A DNA stretch of 31,464 nucleotides, from contig JBOFOQ010000046.1 of the NCBI GenBank assembly GCA_051659505.1, positions 1 to 31,464 on the forward strand. Reading direction: 5' to 3'. The translations under genes were made by a program, and so were the position numbers. The DNA is from JAGNZR01 sp051659505 (GTDB lineage Bacteria > Fusobacteriota > Fusobacteriia > Fusobacteriales > Fusobacteriaceae). A model generated the notes under the pieces. The model searched no databases and was not told where the DNA came from. It saw only the letters and a program-made list of their open reading frames with translations. This document shows positions 17,708-24,926 of the stretch, piece by piece (within the stretch, counting starts at the first letter, position 1; each line of letters begins with the position of its first letter).

Positions 17708-18577
17708 ATGAAAGGAATAATCCTAGCAGGAGGTTCGGGAACAAGACTATACCCAGTAACCAAAGCAATAAGTAAACAAATTACACCAATATATGATAAA
17801 CCACTTATTTATTACCCATTATCAGTACTTATGCTAGCAGGAATTAAAGATATTTTAATAATATCAACACCAAGAGACATAGGAACTTTCAAGGAACTAT
17901 TAGAGAGCGGAAAAGATTTAGGTTTAAATATAGAATATGCAGTTCAAGAAGCACCAAATGGACTAGCAGAAGCTTTTATAATTGGAGAAGAATTCATAGG
18001 TGATGATTCTTGTGCTCTAGTTTTAGGTGACAATATGTTTTATGGTCATGGTTTGACTGGTATTGTAAGAGAAGCGTCAAAAAGAGAGAGTGGAGCGACA
18101 ATTTTTGGTTATTACGTTAATAATCCAACTTCGTTTGGAGTAGTAGAATTTGATGAAAATGGAAAAGCTATTTCACTAGAAGAAAAACCAAAAGTACCTA
18201 AATCTAATTTTGCAATTCCAGGACTATATTTTTATGATAAAACTGTTGTGGAAAAAGCTAAAAGAGTAAAACCTTCTCATAGAGGAGAACTTGAAATAAC
18301 AACATTAAATGAGATGTATCTAAATGAAGGGACACTAAATGTTCTGAGCTTAGGTAGAGGTATGGCATGGCTTGACACAGGAACACATGACGGGCTTTTA
18401 GAAGCAAGTAATTTTGTAAAAACAATTCAAAGTAGACAAGGAGTAATGGTAGCTTGTTTAGAGGAAATAGCCTATAAGAATGGTTGGATAACAAAAGAAG
18501 ATGTAGAGCACTTGGCAAAACCACTTCTTAAATCACATTACGGCGAATACTTAATGGATTTAATAAAGGGGAAATAA
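17708..18577 (+). CDS. rmlA: Glucose-1-phosphate thymidylyltransferase
   Basis: This 289-residue enzyme makes dTDP-glucose from glucose-1-phosphate and dTTP. The nucleotide-binding loop is GGSGTRLYP (8-16), followed by KAISKQ, YYPLSVLMLAGI, LVLGDNMFYG with the metal-binding Asp, and EEKPKVPKSNFAIPGLYFYD. I start it at ATG 17708, preceded by AAGGAG; the longer frame from 17603 only reads back through the end of the GNAT gene, and 289 residues is the family's usual length. It is the first of four contiguous rml genes (order A, C, D, B) and feeds both the rhamnose and the 3-amino sugar branch. Confidence 0.95.
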   Translation: MKGIILAGGSGTRLYPVTKAISKQITPIYDKPLIYYPLSVLMLAGIKDILIISTPRDIGTFKELLESGKDLGLNIEYAVQEAPNGLAEAFIIGEEFIGDDSCALVLGDNMFYGHGLTGIVREASKRESGATIFGYYVNNPTSFGVVEFDENGKAISLEEKPKVPKSNFAIPGLYFYDKTVVEKAKRVKPSHRGELEITTLNEMYLNEGTLNVLSLGRGMAWLDTGTHDGLLEASNFVKTIQSRQGVMVACLEEIAYKNGWITKEDVEHLAKPLLKSHYGEYLMDLIKGK

Positions 18578-19158
18578 TGGCTAAATTTAAAAAAGTTGAA
18601 ACAGGAATAAAAGATTTAATTGTAATAGAACCAACTATATTTGGAGATAATAGAGGATTTTTCATGGAGAGTTACTCTTGTAAAGATTTTAAAGAGATTG
18701 GAATAGATATTCCATTTATTCAAGATAACCATTCTAAATCTAAAAAAGGTGTTTTAAGAGGGTTACATTTTCAAACAAAATATACTCAAGGAAAATTAGT
18801 AAGAGTTACAGCTGGTAGTGTATTAGATGCAGCTGTGGATTTAAGAAAAGAGAGTCCAACTTTTGGAAAGTATTATTTAGTAGAATTAACAGAAGAAAAT
18901 AAAAAAATGTTCTATATACCAGCAGGTTTTGCACATGGATTTTTAACATTGGAGGATAATACAGAGTTTCAGTATAAGTGCACTGACTACTACGCACCAG
19001 AATTTGACTCTGGAATACTGTGGAATGATAAAGACCTAAACATTAACTGGGAACTGGAAAAATATAATTTAACTGAAGAAACGCTAATAATATCAGAAAA
19101 AGACAAAACTCAACAAACTTTATCAACCTTTAAAAAAAGTGGAGTTGTGATAGGATGA
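18577..19158 (+). CDS. rmlC: dTDP-4-dehydrorhamnose 3,5-epimerase
   Basis: A 193-residue cupin epimerase, the third step to dTDP-L-rhamnose. It has FGDNRGFFMESYS, the catalytic H64 in GVLRGLHFQ, RVTAGSVLDAAVDLR, IPAGFAHGF, and the catalytic Tyr in CTDYYAPEFD (Y138). Length is normal. The ATG shares a base with the rmlA stop, and it overlaps rmlD by 4 bases (ATGA), so the three genes are translationally coupled. Confidence 0.95.
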   Translation: MAKFKKVETGIKDLIVIEPTIFGDNRGFFMESYSCKDFKEIGIDIPFIQDNHSKSKKGVLRGLHFQTKYTQGKLVRVTAGSVLDAAVDLRKESPTFGKYYLVELTEENKKMFYIPAGFAHGFLTLEDNTEFQYKCTDYYAPEFDSGILWNDKDLNINWELEKYNLTEETLIISEKDKTQQTLSTFKKSGVVIG

Positions 19159-20009
19159 TATTAATAACAGGAGCTAATGGACAATTAGGATATGACCTTA
19201 TTAAAATATTAAAAAATGAGAAGCAAGATTTTATAGCTACAGACTATAAAGAGTTAGATATAACTAATATAGATTCCATTAGAAATTTTGTAAAAGATAA
19301 AAATATAAATTTAATAATAAACTGTGCTGCATATAATAATGTTGATAAGGCTGAGGAAGAAAGTGAGCTATGCTATAAACTAAATGCTTATGCACCTAGA
19401 GATTTAGCCGTTGTAGCAAAAGAAATAAAAGCAGAATATATTACTTACTCAACTGATTTTGTATTTGACGGAAGAAAAAAAATACCTTATACAGAAGAAG
19501 ATACAGTTAGCCCATTATCAGTTTATTCAAAATCAAAGGTACTGGGAGAAAAATTAGTTCTAGAAACTTATGATAAAAGTTATGTAATTAGAACATCTTG
19601 GGTTTTTGGAATAGCTAATAATAATTTTAATAAACAAGTTATAAATTGGAGTAAATCAAAGGATTCTTTAAGTATAGTAGATGACCAAGTTTCATCTCCA
19701 ACATATTCATATGACCTAGCACTATACTCATTAAAACTTTTAAAAACTAAACAATACGGTCTATATCATCTAAGTAACTCAGAAGTAGCTTCTAAATATG
19801 ATCAAGCAAAATATGTATTAGAAGCAATAGGTTGGAAGGGAGCTTTAAGTCGTGGTAAAAGTAGTGATTTTAAACTACCAGCACCAAGAGCAGAATATTC
19901 AAAGTTAGATAATACTAAACTAGAAAACCTTTTAGGTGAAAAACTACCAACTTGGAAAAGTGGAATTGATAGATTTTTAAAAGAGATGAAAGAAGAGGGG
20001 GAACTTTAG
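19155..20009 (+). CDS. rmlD: dTDP-4-dehydrorhamnose reductase
   Basis: A 284-residue short-chain dehydrogenase that reduces dTDP-4-keto-L-rhamnose to dTDP-L-rhamnose using NAD(P)H. It has GANGQLGYDL at the cofactor site, INCAAYNNVDKAEE, the family strand STDFVFDG, and the YSKSK catalytic Tyr-Lys with RTSWVFG. Length is normal. It begins inside the rmlC stop (ATGA overlap) and ends 1 base before rmlB. Confidence 0.95.
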   Translation: MILITGANGQLGYDLIKILKNEKQDFIATDYKELDITNIDSIRNFVKDKNINLIINCAAYNNVDKAEEESELCYKLNAYAPRDLAVVAKEIKAEYITYSTDFVFDGRKKIPYTEEDTVSPLSVYSKSKVLGEKLVLETYDKSYVIRTSWVFGIANNNFNKQVINWSKSKDSLSIVDDQVSSPTYSYDLALYSLKLLKTKQYGLYHLSNSEVASKYDQAKYVLEAIGWKGALSRGKSSDFKLPAPRAEYSKLDNTKLENLLGEKLPTWKSGIDRFLKEMKEEGEL

Positions 20010-20010
20010 A

Positions 20011-21207
20011 ATGAAAAAATATTTAGTAACAGGTGGAGCAGGATTTATAGGAGCTAACTTTGTTAAATATATGTTAGAAAAACATAGCGATATTCAGCTG
20101 GTTATATTGGATAAACTAACTTATGCTGGAAATTTAGGAACTATTAGAGAGGAACTAAAAGATACTAGAGTATCATTCTTTAAAGGTGATATTTGTAACC
20201 GTGAGCTAGTAGAAAATATTTTTATGCAACATGACATAGATTATGTAGTAAACTTTGCAGCAGAATCTCACGTTGACCGTAGTATAGAAAATCCTGGAAT
20301 ATTTTTAGAAACAAATATACTAGGAACACAAAACTTAATGGAAGTAGCAAAATCTTTTTGGACTATGGGAAAAGATGAAAATGGGTATCCTGTGTATAAA
20401 AAAGGAAAAAAATTCCATCATGTTTCAACAGATGAAGTATATGGAAGTTTACCTAAGGATTTTAATACAGGAAAGGAATTAGTATTAAGAGCAGATGTAG
20501 CAAAAATAGCAACAGGAAGAACCAACTTAGAAACTTATGGAACAGGTATGTTTACAGAAACAACTCCTTTAAATGCACGTAGTCCGTATTCAGCATCAAA
20601 AACATCAGCAGATTTAATGGTTATGGCTTATGGAGAAACATACAAGTTTCCATTTAATATAACAAGATGTTCTAACAATTACGGAGCATATCATTTTCCA
20701 GAAAAACTAATACCTTTAATTATTAAAAATATCTTAGCAGGGAAAAAACTACCTGTTTATGGAAAAGGTGATAATGTAAGAGATTGGCTTTATGTAATGG
20801 ACCACTGCAAAGGAATTGATATGGTAATATCAAATGCACCAATTCATGAAATTTACAATATAGGTGGATTTAACGAAGAACAAAATATAAATATAGTTAA
20901 ATTAACCATAGACACTATAGCAAAAATAATGAGCGAAGAACCAAAATATAGAGAAATATTAACAACAGATATAGAGAACATAAACTATAATCTAATAACA
21001 TACGTTCAAGATAGATTAGGTCATGATGCAAGATATGCAATTGATCCAACAAAGATAGTAACCGAACTAGGATGGTACCCAGAAACGCCTTTTACAAAGG
21101 GGATAGAGCTAACAATAAGATGGTATTTAGATAACCAAGCTTGGGTAGAAGAAGTAGCATCAGGAGATTATCAAAAATATTATAATGAAATGTATGGGAA
21201 TAGATAA
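20011..21207 (+). CDS. rmlB: dTDP-glucose 4,6-dehydratase
   Basis: A 398-residue extended short-chain dehydrogenase that makes dTDP-4-keto-6-deoxyglucose, the branch point for rhamnose and the 3-amino sugar. It has TGGAGFIGANFV (7-18), FAAESHVDRSI, the catalytic STDEVYGSL with the Thr-Asp-Glu triad, SPYSASK (Tyr, Lys) and RCSNNYGAYHFPEKLIP. It is about 45 residues longer than typical RmlB because of an insert between the catalytic loop and SPYSASK (RADVAKIATGRTNLETYG). It is the last gene of the operon. Confidence 0.95.
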   Translation: MKKYLVTGGAGFIGANFVKYMLEKHSDIQLVILDKLTYAGNLGTIREELKDTRVSFFKGDICNRELVENIFMQHDIDYVVNFAAESHVDRSIENPGIFLETNILGTQNLMEVAKSFWTMGKDENGYPVYKKGKKFHHVSTDEVYGSLPKDFNTGKELVLRADVAKIATGRTNLETYGTGMFTETTPLNARSPYSASKTSADLMVMAYGETYKFPFNITRCSNNYGAYHFPEKLIPLIIKNILAGKKLPVYGKGDNVRDWLYVMDHCKGIDMVISNAPIHEIYNIGGFNEEQNINIVKLTIDTIAKIMSEEPKYREILTTDIENINYNLITYVQDRLGHDARYAIDPTKIVTELGWYPETPFTKGIELTIRWYLDNQAWVEEVASGDYQKYYNEMYGNR

Positions 21208-21284
21208 GAGAACGGGCTTTTAGTTAGAAAATTTGGGGCAATTAAACTTGCAATTTATAGAGTAATTTTATTTAGAAGATAATA
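21208..21284 (+). other. Spacer after rmlB with a possible acetyltransferase fossil and a duplicated segment
   Basis: The reading RKFGAIKL at about 21224-21247 resembles the C-terminal RFGAIKL of the GNAT protein at 17140, so this may be a trace of a second acetyltransferase; confidence is low. Bases 21227-21257 recur at 23765-23795 with one mismatch. No clear terminator for the polysaccharide operon was found here. Confidence 0.3.
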
Positions 21285-21313
21285 TTGACTTTTATTAAAA
21301 TTATAGCTATACT
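21285..21313 (+). promoter_or_regulatory. Promoter of the type III toxin-antitoxin locus
   Basis: TTGACT (21285-21290), a 17-base spacer and TATACT (21308-21313). The predicted start at about 21319-21321 is a few bases before the first 36-bp repeat, so the transcript begins with the repeat array. Confidence 0.82.
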
Positions 21314-21327
21314 ATATTATATTCAAT

Positions 21328-21430
21328 GGAAACCCCTTGCCATAGTAGGGACTTTTAATAGTTGGAAACCCCTTGCCATAGTAGGGACTTTTAATAGTTG
21401 GATTTTCTCTGCCAGAGTGAGAAAGAAGAA
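21328..21430 (+). ncRNA. Candidate RNA antitoxin: tandem 36-nt repeats
   Basis: Two perfect 36-bp units (21328-21363, 21364-21399) are followed by a diverged third (from 21400) that starts with the same GGA and keeps the loop TGCCAnAGT. In each unit positions 7-10 pair with 20-23: CCCT with AGGG in the perfect units and TCTC with GAGA in the third. Three of the four pairs differ and all stay complementary, which is strong evidence for a folded RNA. Tandem repeats of about 35 nt between a promoter and an attenuating terminator ahead of a ToxN/AbiQ-like gene are the hallmark of type III antitoxins (ToxI, antiQ), which are cut by the toxin into inhibitory units. Confidence 0.8.
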
Positions 21431-21458
21431 GTTATGAGATTATTCATAACTTTTTTTT
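21431..21458 (+). terminator. Attenuating terminator between repeat array and toxin gene
   Basis: GTTATGA (21431-21437) pairs exactly with TCATAAC (21444-21450), followed by eight T residues. The short AT stem suggests partial termination, giving an excess of repeat RNA with some read-through to the toxin gene, as in known type III loci. Confidence 0.82.
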
Positions 21459-21469
21459 ATAGGAGACCA

Positions 21470-22495
21470 ATGGAAATAGTAAAATTAGATGAATATTATT
21501 TAAATTTAATAAAACAAAAAAATCCTTTCTACCCTGAGGAGGGGATTGGCGTAAAAATCTATGAAAATAACGAATTCTTTTTTGTTCCAATAACTTCACA
21601 AAAAAAAGAAATATTAAATCATGAAGCAAAAAAATTTTTAAGTCTTGGAAAAAATGGAACACTACTCATATGCGATTATATTTATATCAATCCTTTTTTA
21701 GTAAATAAACTAAAAGAAAATAAAACTATAGTATCCGAAATTCAGTTGCTCCAAGAGAATAAAAATTTGATTTTAAAAAATATTAGATTTCAAATTAATT
21801 ATTCAAAAAATAAACAAGACTCGGTAAAAAAAGAAATCTTAAATGAATATATTAAAGAATTTATAGAATATAATAAAAAACAGGCGATTAATTATGCAAA
21901 TAATGCTATTAATTCAATGAAAAATCTAGAAAAATTAAATTTCACATTTGATGAAGTAGAAAAAATAATAGAGTATAAAGTTTTTGAAAAAATAGATTTA
22001 TATGATGTAAAAACTATTTTTAATTTGAAAGAGGCTTGGGAATTATTAGTTAAAACCTTAAAAGAGCCACTAACATTAGATTACATTATAAAAATGAATG
22101 AATTAATAGCTAGTCACCAAGCTTTAAAAGTGGGAGACATTAGAGATGGGATTAATTCAGTTGGTGGAGAATTTTCAATTCCAATACCCAATAAAGAAAA
22201 AATAGTAGCATATATAGAGAGAATCTTAAAAAATAAAAGTATTAAAATAGAGCTAAAAGCTCTGTTAATATTTTATAAATTAATAACAGAGCAGTGGTTT
22301 TGGGATGGAAATAAAAGAACAGCTTTTATAATAGCAAATAAACTTTTAATAGAAAATGGAAAAGGAATTTTTTTATTAGATGAAACAAATTTTGATAAAT
22401 TTTCTTCTCTATTACACGAATGCTATAAAAATAAAGAAAATAGAATGGTATTTTTCAAATTTATCCAAGAATATTGCATAAAAACATTGGTATAA
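21470..22495 (+). CDS. ToxN/AbiQ-like endoribonuclease domain fused to a Fic domain (type III toxin candidate)
   Basis: A 341-residue protein. The first 130 residues follow the ToxN/AbiQ pattern: KLDEYYLNLIKQ, a GIGVKI strand, FFFVPITSQKK (T42, S43, like the active-site PLTSPK of ToxN), a GTLLICDYIYINP strand and a helix IQLLQENKNLI. Residues about 200-341 are a Fic domain: MNELIASHQALKVGDIR, then the core QWFWDGNKRTAF (275-286), where the usual HxFxDGN(G/K)R has Gln275 instead of His. I start at ATG 21470 because AGGAGA is 5 bases upstream, after the terminator. Known ToxN-type toxins are about 160-200 residues, so this is nearly twice the usual length. AMPylation is doubtful without the His. 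The ToxN relationship is from motif reading only. Confidence 0.72.
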   Translation: MEIVKLDEYYLNLIKQKNPFYPEEGIGVKIYENNEFFFVPITSQKKEILNHEAKKFLSLGKNGTLLICDYIYINPFLVNKLKENKTIVSEIQLLQENKNLILKNIRFQINYSKNKQDSVKKEILNEYIKEFIEYNKKQAINYANNAINSMKNLEKLNFTFDEVEKIIEYKVFEKIDLYDVKTIFNLKEAWELLVKTLKEPLTLDYIIKMNELIASHQALKVGDIRDGINSVGGEFSIPIPNKEKIVAYIERILKNKSIKIELKALLIFYKLITEQWFWDGNKRTAFIIANKLLIENGKGIFLLDETNFDKFSSLLHECYKNKENRMVFFKFIQEYCIKTLV

Positions 22496-22563
22496 AAATA
22501 AAGGTTTTTATTAAGTTGTAAAAAATTATATAAAATCAAGAGAAAAATTTAAAGGAGAAAAAA

Positions 22564-23304
22564 ATGTCTGAGATTATTAAAAGTATAAAAAACCATAGAA
22601 GTATAAGAAAATATTCTGACCGAGAAGTATCGAAAGAGTTAATAAATGAGATATTGGAGACAGTTCAACGTGCTCCAAACTCAATAAATGCTCAGCAAAG
22701 CTCAGTTATAGTAATTAGAGACAAAGAGACTAAAGAAAAATTTGTAAAATTGACAGGAGGGCAACCTTGGATAGGAGAAGCACCAGTTTTTTTAGTATTT
22801 GTAGCTGACTTTCATAAAACAGATGTAGCTCTAAATATGATAGGAAAGAAACAGATAATAGAAGAAAGTGCTGAAGGTTTATTAGTTGGTGCTACGGATG
22901 TGGGAATTATTTTAGGAAGTGCTGTTATTGTTGCAGAGGCTTTAGGGCTAGGAACAGTGTGTATAGGTGGAGTTAGAAATAATACTGAAGAAGTGATAAA
23001 ATTATTAAATTTACCTAAAAAAACATTTCCAATAGCTGGTCTTGTTTTAGGTTATCCAGCAGAAAACGTTTTACAAAAACCACGTTTGTCATTAAGTACT
23101 TTTATTCATGAAGAAAAATATAACGCTGAAAAAATAAAAGAAGAAATAAAAATATATGACGAAACTATGGGGAAATACCTTTTAGAAATAAATAGAGAAA
23201 AAGAAGTAAATTGGAGTAATTTTATTGGGGGTATTTATAATAAAATTTACTATCCTACTGTATATGAGACGTTAAAAAAACAAGGTTTTAAAATGGATAA
23301 ATAG
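22564..23304 (+). CDS. Nitroreductase-family NAD(P)H-dependent FMN oxidoreductase
   Basis: A 246-residue cytoplasmic flavoenzyme of the NfsA/NfrA type. It has the FMN-binding start NHRSIRKYSDREVSKELI, QRAPNSINAQQSSVIVIRD, the central AEALGLGTVCIGGVRN and VLGYPAENVLQKPRLS. Such enzymes reduce nitro compounds, quinones or flavin. AAAGGAG is 6-7 bases before ATG 22564. It lies 68 bases after the toxin gene with no terminator between, so read-through is likely. A duplicate of its last 42 codons survives in the degraded block downstream. A role in the toxin-antitoxin system is not implied. Confidence 0.87.
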   Translation: MSEIIKSIKNHRSIRKYSDREVSKELINEILETVQRAPNSINAQQSSVIVIRDKETKEKFVKLTGGQPWIGEAPVFLVFVADFHKTDVALNMIGKKQIIEESAEGLLVGATDVGIILGSAVIVAEALGLGTVCIGGVRNNTEEVIKLLNLPKKTFPIAGLVLGYPAENVLQKPRLSLSTFIHEEKYNAEKIKEEIKIYDETMGKYLLEINREKEVNWSNFIGGIYNKIYYPTVYETLKKQGFKMDK

Positions 23305-23321
23305 ATTTCAGAACTAAATAA

Positions 23322-23368
23322 ATATATATGATGAAACTATGGGTAAATATCTCTTAGAAATAAATAGA
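23322..23368 (+). repeat. Duplicated nitroreductase 3' fragment
   Basis: ATATATGATGAAACTATGGG and the following bases to AATAGAG repeat 23151-23197 of the nitroreductase gene with about five mismatches. The repeat begins 18 bases after the gene's stop. An open frame starting at 23339 is only this fragment running on. Confidence 0.72.
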
Positions 23369-23402
23369 GCGTTCTCTTTAAAAGAGAAACGCTCTATTTT
23401 TA
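23366..23402 (+). terminator. Terminator of the toxin-nitroreductase unit
   Basis: AGAGCGTTCTCTTT (23366-23379) pairs with AAAGAGAAACGCTCT (23381-23395) with one bulged base, followed by ATTTTTA. An identical hairpin lies at 24881-24910 at the end of the degraded second copy. Confidence 0.85.
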
Positions 23403-23439
23403 TCTTAATACATCTAACAAATTATAAGCTTTATAAATA

Positions 23440-23540
23440 TTATTTTTTTAACTTTTCTAGTCTTCTATTACATTTAGGAACTAGTATTCAGCTAAATAAA
23501 GAGTGTTTCCTGTTCCAGAAAAGTAATATATTGTCTTCAT
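23440..23540 (-). pseudogene. Remnant of a flavodoxin-like (EFR1-type) protein
   Basis: On the reverse strand, after AGGGGAG, ATG 23540 opens MKTIYYFSGTGNTLYLAEY and then a stop. SGTGNT is the flavodoxin phosphate-binding loop found at the start of EFR1-family flavodoxin/ferredoxin proteins. Just past the stop, another frame reads VPKCNRRLEKLKK and a stop (to 23440), which looks like the end of such a protein. Nearly the whole middle is deleted. Confidence 0.5.
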
Positions 23541-23879
23541 TTTTTATTCATCTCCCCTTTTTTATTTAACAGTGTTATCATTAAATTATTATAACATATA
23601 ATAAAAAAATATGTCTTTAAATACTGGTAAAGATTACTGGATAAAGTACTAAAGAACAAAGAGTGTTTTTCAGAAAAAATAGCAATTCAATTTGAAGCTC
23701 AATAATGCTGATGTAAGGTTTAAATTATAATTAAAAACTAGTACTTAGAATTAATTAATTTTTTGAAAATTTGGGACAATTAAACTTGCAATTTAGCGTA
23801 TAATGAATTGTCTGAAAAAGATATTTATTTTATGATTTTTTTGTGATATAATTTATGTAAAAATAGAGGAGGAATATAG
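23541..23879. other. Gene-free region between the nitroreductase and DUF4160 genes
   Basis: No convincing gene. It holds a TGTTATAAT extended -10 on the reverse strand (near 23587-23595), fitting the flavodoxin-like remnant. Bases 23765-23795 match 21227-21257, upstream of the toxin promoter, at 30 of 31 positions. TGATATAAT at 23844-23852 is a forward extended -10 for the DUF4160 gene. Confidence 0.5.
23844..23852 (+). promoter_or_regulatory. Extended -10 promoter for DUF4160-DUF2442
   Basis: TGATATAAT lies 28 bases before ATG 23880, with a weak -35 (TTTATT, 23824-23829) at 17-base spacing. Confidence 0.6.
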
Positions 23880-24146
23880 ATGCCAACGATAAGCATGTTT
23901 TATGGTATAATTATAAGAATGTACTGTGCTCCAAAAGAGCATTCACCAGCACATTTTCATGCCTACTATCAAGATTTTTCTGCTTTGATTGATATAGAAA
24001 CGTGTGAAGTAATAGAGGGCAATCTTCCTAAAAAACAGCTAAAGTTAGTTTTAGCTTGGGCTGAATTGAGACAAGAAGAACTAAGAGCAGACTGGAAATT
24101 GGCAATGGAGAGTGAACTTCCATTTCATATTGAACCTTTAAAATAG
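23880..24146 (+). CDS. DUF4160 protein (putative toxin-antitoxin partner)
   Basis: An 88-residue protein with the DUF4160 pattern: MPTISMFYGIIIRMY, EHSPAHFHAYY, and a C-terminal LKLVLAWAELRQEELRADW helix. It has GAGGAGG 7 bases before the ATG and its own promoter. DUF4160 and DUF2442 genes commonly occur as a pair and have been proposed to form toxin-antitoxin modules; the biochemical activity is not settled. The stop is 11 bases before the start of the DUF2442 gene. It sits exactly between the intact and degraded copies of the toxin-nitroreductase block. Confidence 0.83.
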   Translation: MPTISMFYGIIIRMYCAPKEHSPAHFHAYYQDFSALIDIETCEVIEGNLPKKQLKLVLAWAELRQEELRADWKLAMESELPFHIEPLK

Positions 24147-24157
24147 AGGTGATTCTT

Positions 24158-24388
24158 ATGTATATAGGTGTAAAAGATGTAAAGGCTTTGAAGGATTACA
24201 AACTTCAGCTTACATTCAAAAGTGATGAAACTAAAATATTTGATGTATCTCCGTATTTAGACAAAGGAATATTTAAGACTTTGAAAGATATAAATGTATT
24301 CAATAGCGTTAGAGTTGTCTTTGATTCTATAGAATGGAGTAATGGAGTTGATATAGACCCTGAAACTCTATATGAAGATAGTGTATAA
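24158..24388 (+). CDS. DUF2442 protein (partner of DUF4160)
   Basis: A 76-residue protein: DVKALKDYKLQLTFKSDETKIFDVSPYL, then FDSIEWSNGVDIDPETLYEDS, the DUF2442 C-terminal signature. I start at ATG 24158 because GAGG at 24146-24149 is 8 bases upstream; a GTG at 24149 overlaps that site. It is co-transcribed with the DUF4160 gene. The role is inferred from the pairing only. Confidence 0.83.
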   Translation: MYIGVKDVKALKDYKLQLTFKSDETKIFDVSPYLDKGIFKTLKDINVFNSVRVVFDSIEWSNGVDIDPETLYEDSV

Positions 24389-24410
24389 CGCTTTAATTTA
24401 ACTCTCTTTA

Positions 24411-24926
24411 AATATTATATTCAATGGAAATAGTAAAATTAGATGAATATTATTTAAAAATTTTAAGTCTTGGAAAAAATTGGGCACTACTCATGTGCGA
24501 TTATATATATAGAATCTTAAAAAATAAAAGTATTAAAATAGAGCTAATAAGCTCTGTTAATATTACAAAAATTAATAACAGAGCAGTGGTTTTGGGATGG
24601 AAATAAAAGAACAGCTTTTATAATATCAAATAAACTTTTAATAGAAAATGGAAAAGAAATTTTTTTATTAGATGAAACAAATTTTAATAAATACCTTTTA
24701 GAAATAAATAGAGAAAAAGAAGTAAATTGGAGTAATTTTATTGGGGGTATTTATAATAAAATTTACTATCCTACTGTATATGAGACGTTAAAAAACAAGG
24801 TTTCAAAATGGATAAATAGATTTCAGAACTAAATAAAAATATATGATAAAACTATGGGTAAATATCTCTTAGAAATAAATAGAGCGTTCTCTTTAAAAGA
24901 GAAACGCTCTATTTTTATCTTAATAC
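24411..24926 (+). pseudogene. Degraded second copy of the ToxN-Fic / nitroreductase block
   Basis: Bases 24424-24458 match the toxin gene start (21470-21504). Later parts match about 21634-21680, 22214-22403 (including the Fic core with the same Gln) and 23174-23415 (nitroreductase end plus terminator). The segments between are deleted and frames are broken, leaving at most 60 codons from 24424. The left edge ATTATATTCAATGGAAA joins the sequence before the repeat array directly to the toxin start. The array and terminator are therefore gone, apparently by a deletion between CAATGGAAA copies. Confidence 0.85.
24881..24915 (+). terminator. Terminator of the degraded copy
   Basis: AGAGCGTTCTCTTT and its complement, identical to 23366-23395, followed by ATTTTTA. 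It also faces the end of the reverse-strand ietS gene. Confidence 0.78.

Noticed and set aside
21328..21399. 36-bp repeats as a small CRISPR array
   Set aside because: The two units are directly adjacent with no spacer, no cas gene is nearby, and the terminator plus toxin layout explains them better.
23339..23569. Open frame of 76 codons on the forward strand
   Set aside because: It begins in the duplicated nitroreductase fragment, runs through the terminator hairpin and crosses a reverse-strand gene remnant; no ribosome binding site.
24424..24606. 60-codon open frame starting MEIVKLDEYYLK as a small gene
   Set aside because: It is the stitched-together remainder of the duplicated toxin gene with internal deletions and a frame break before the Fic core.
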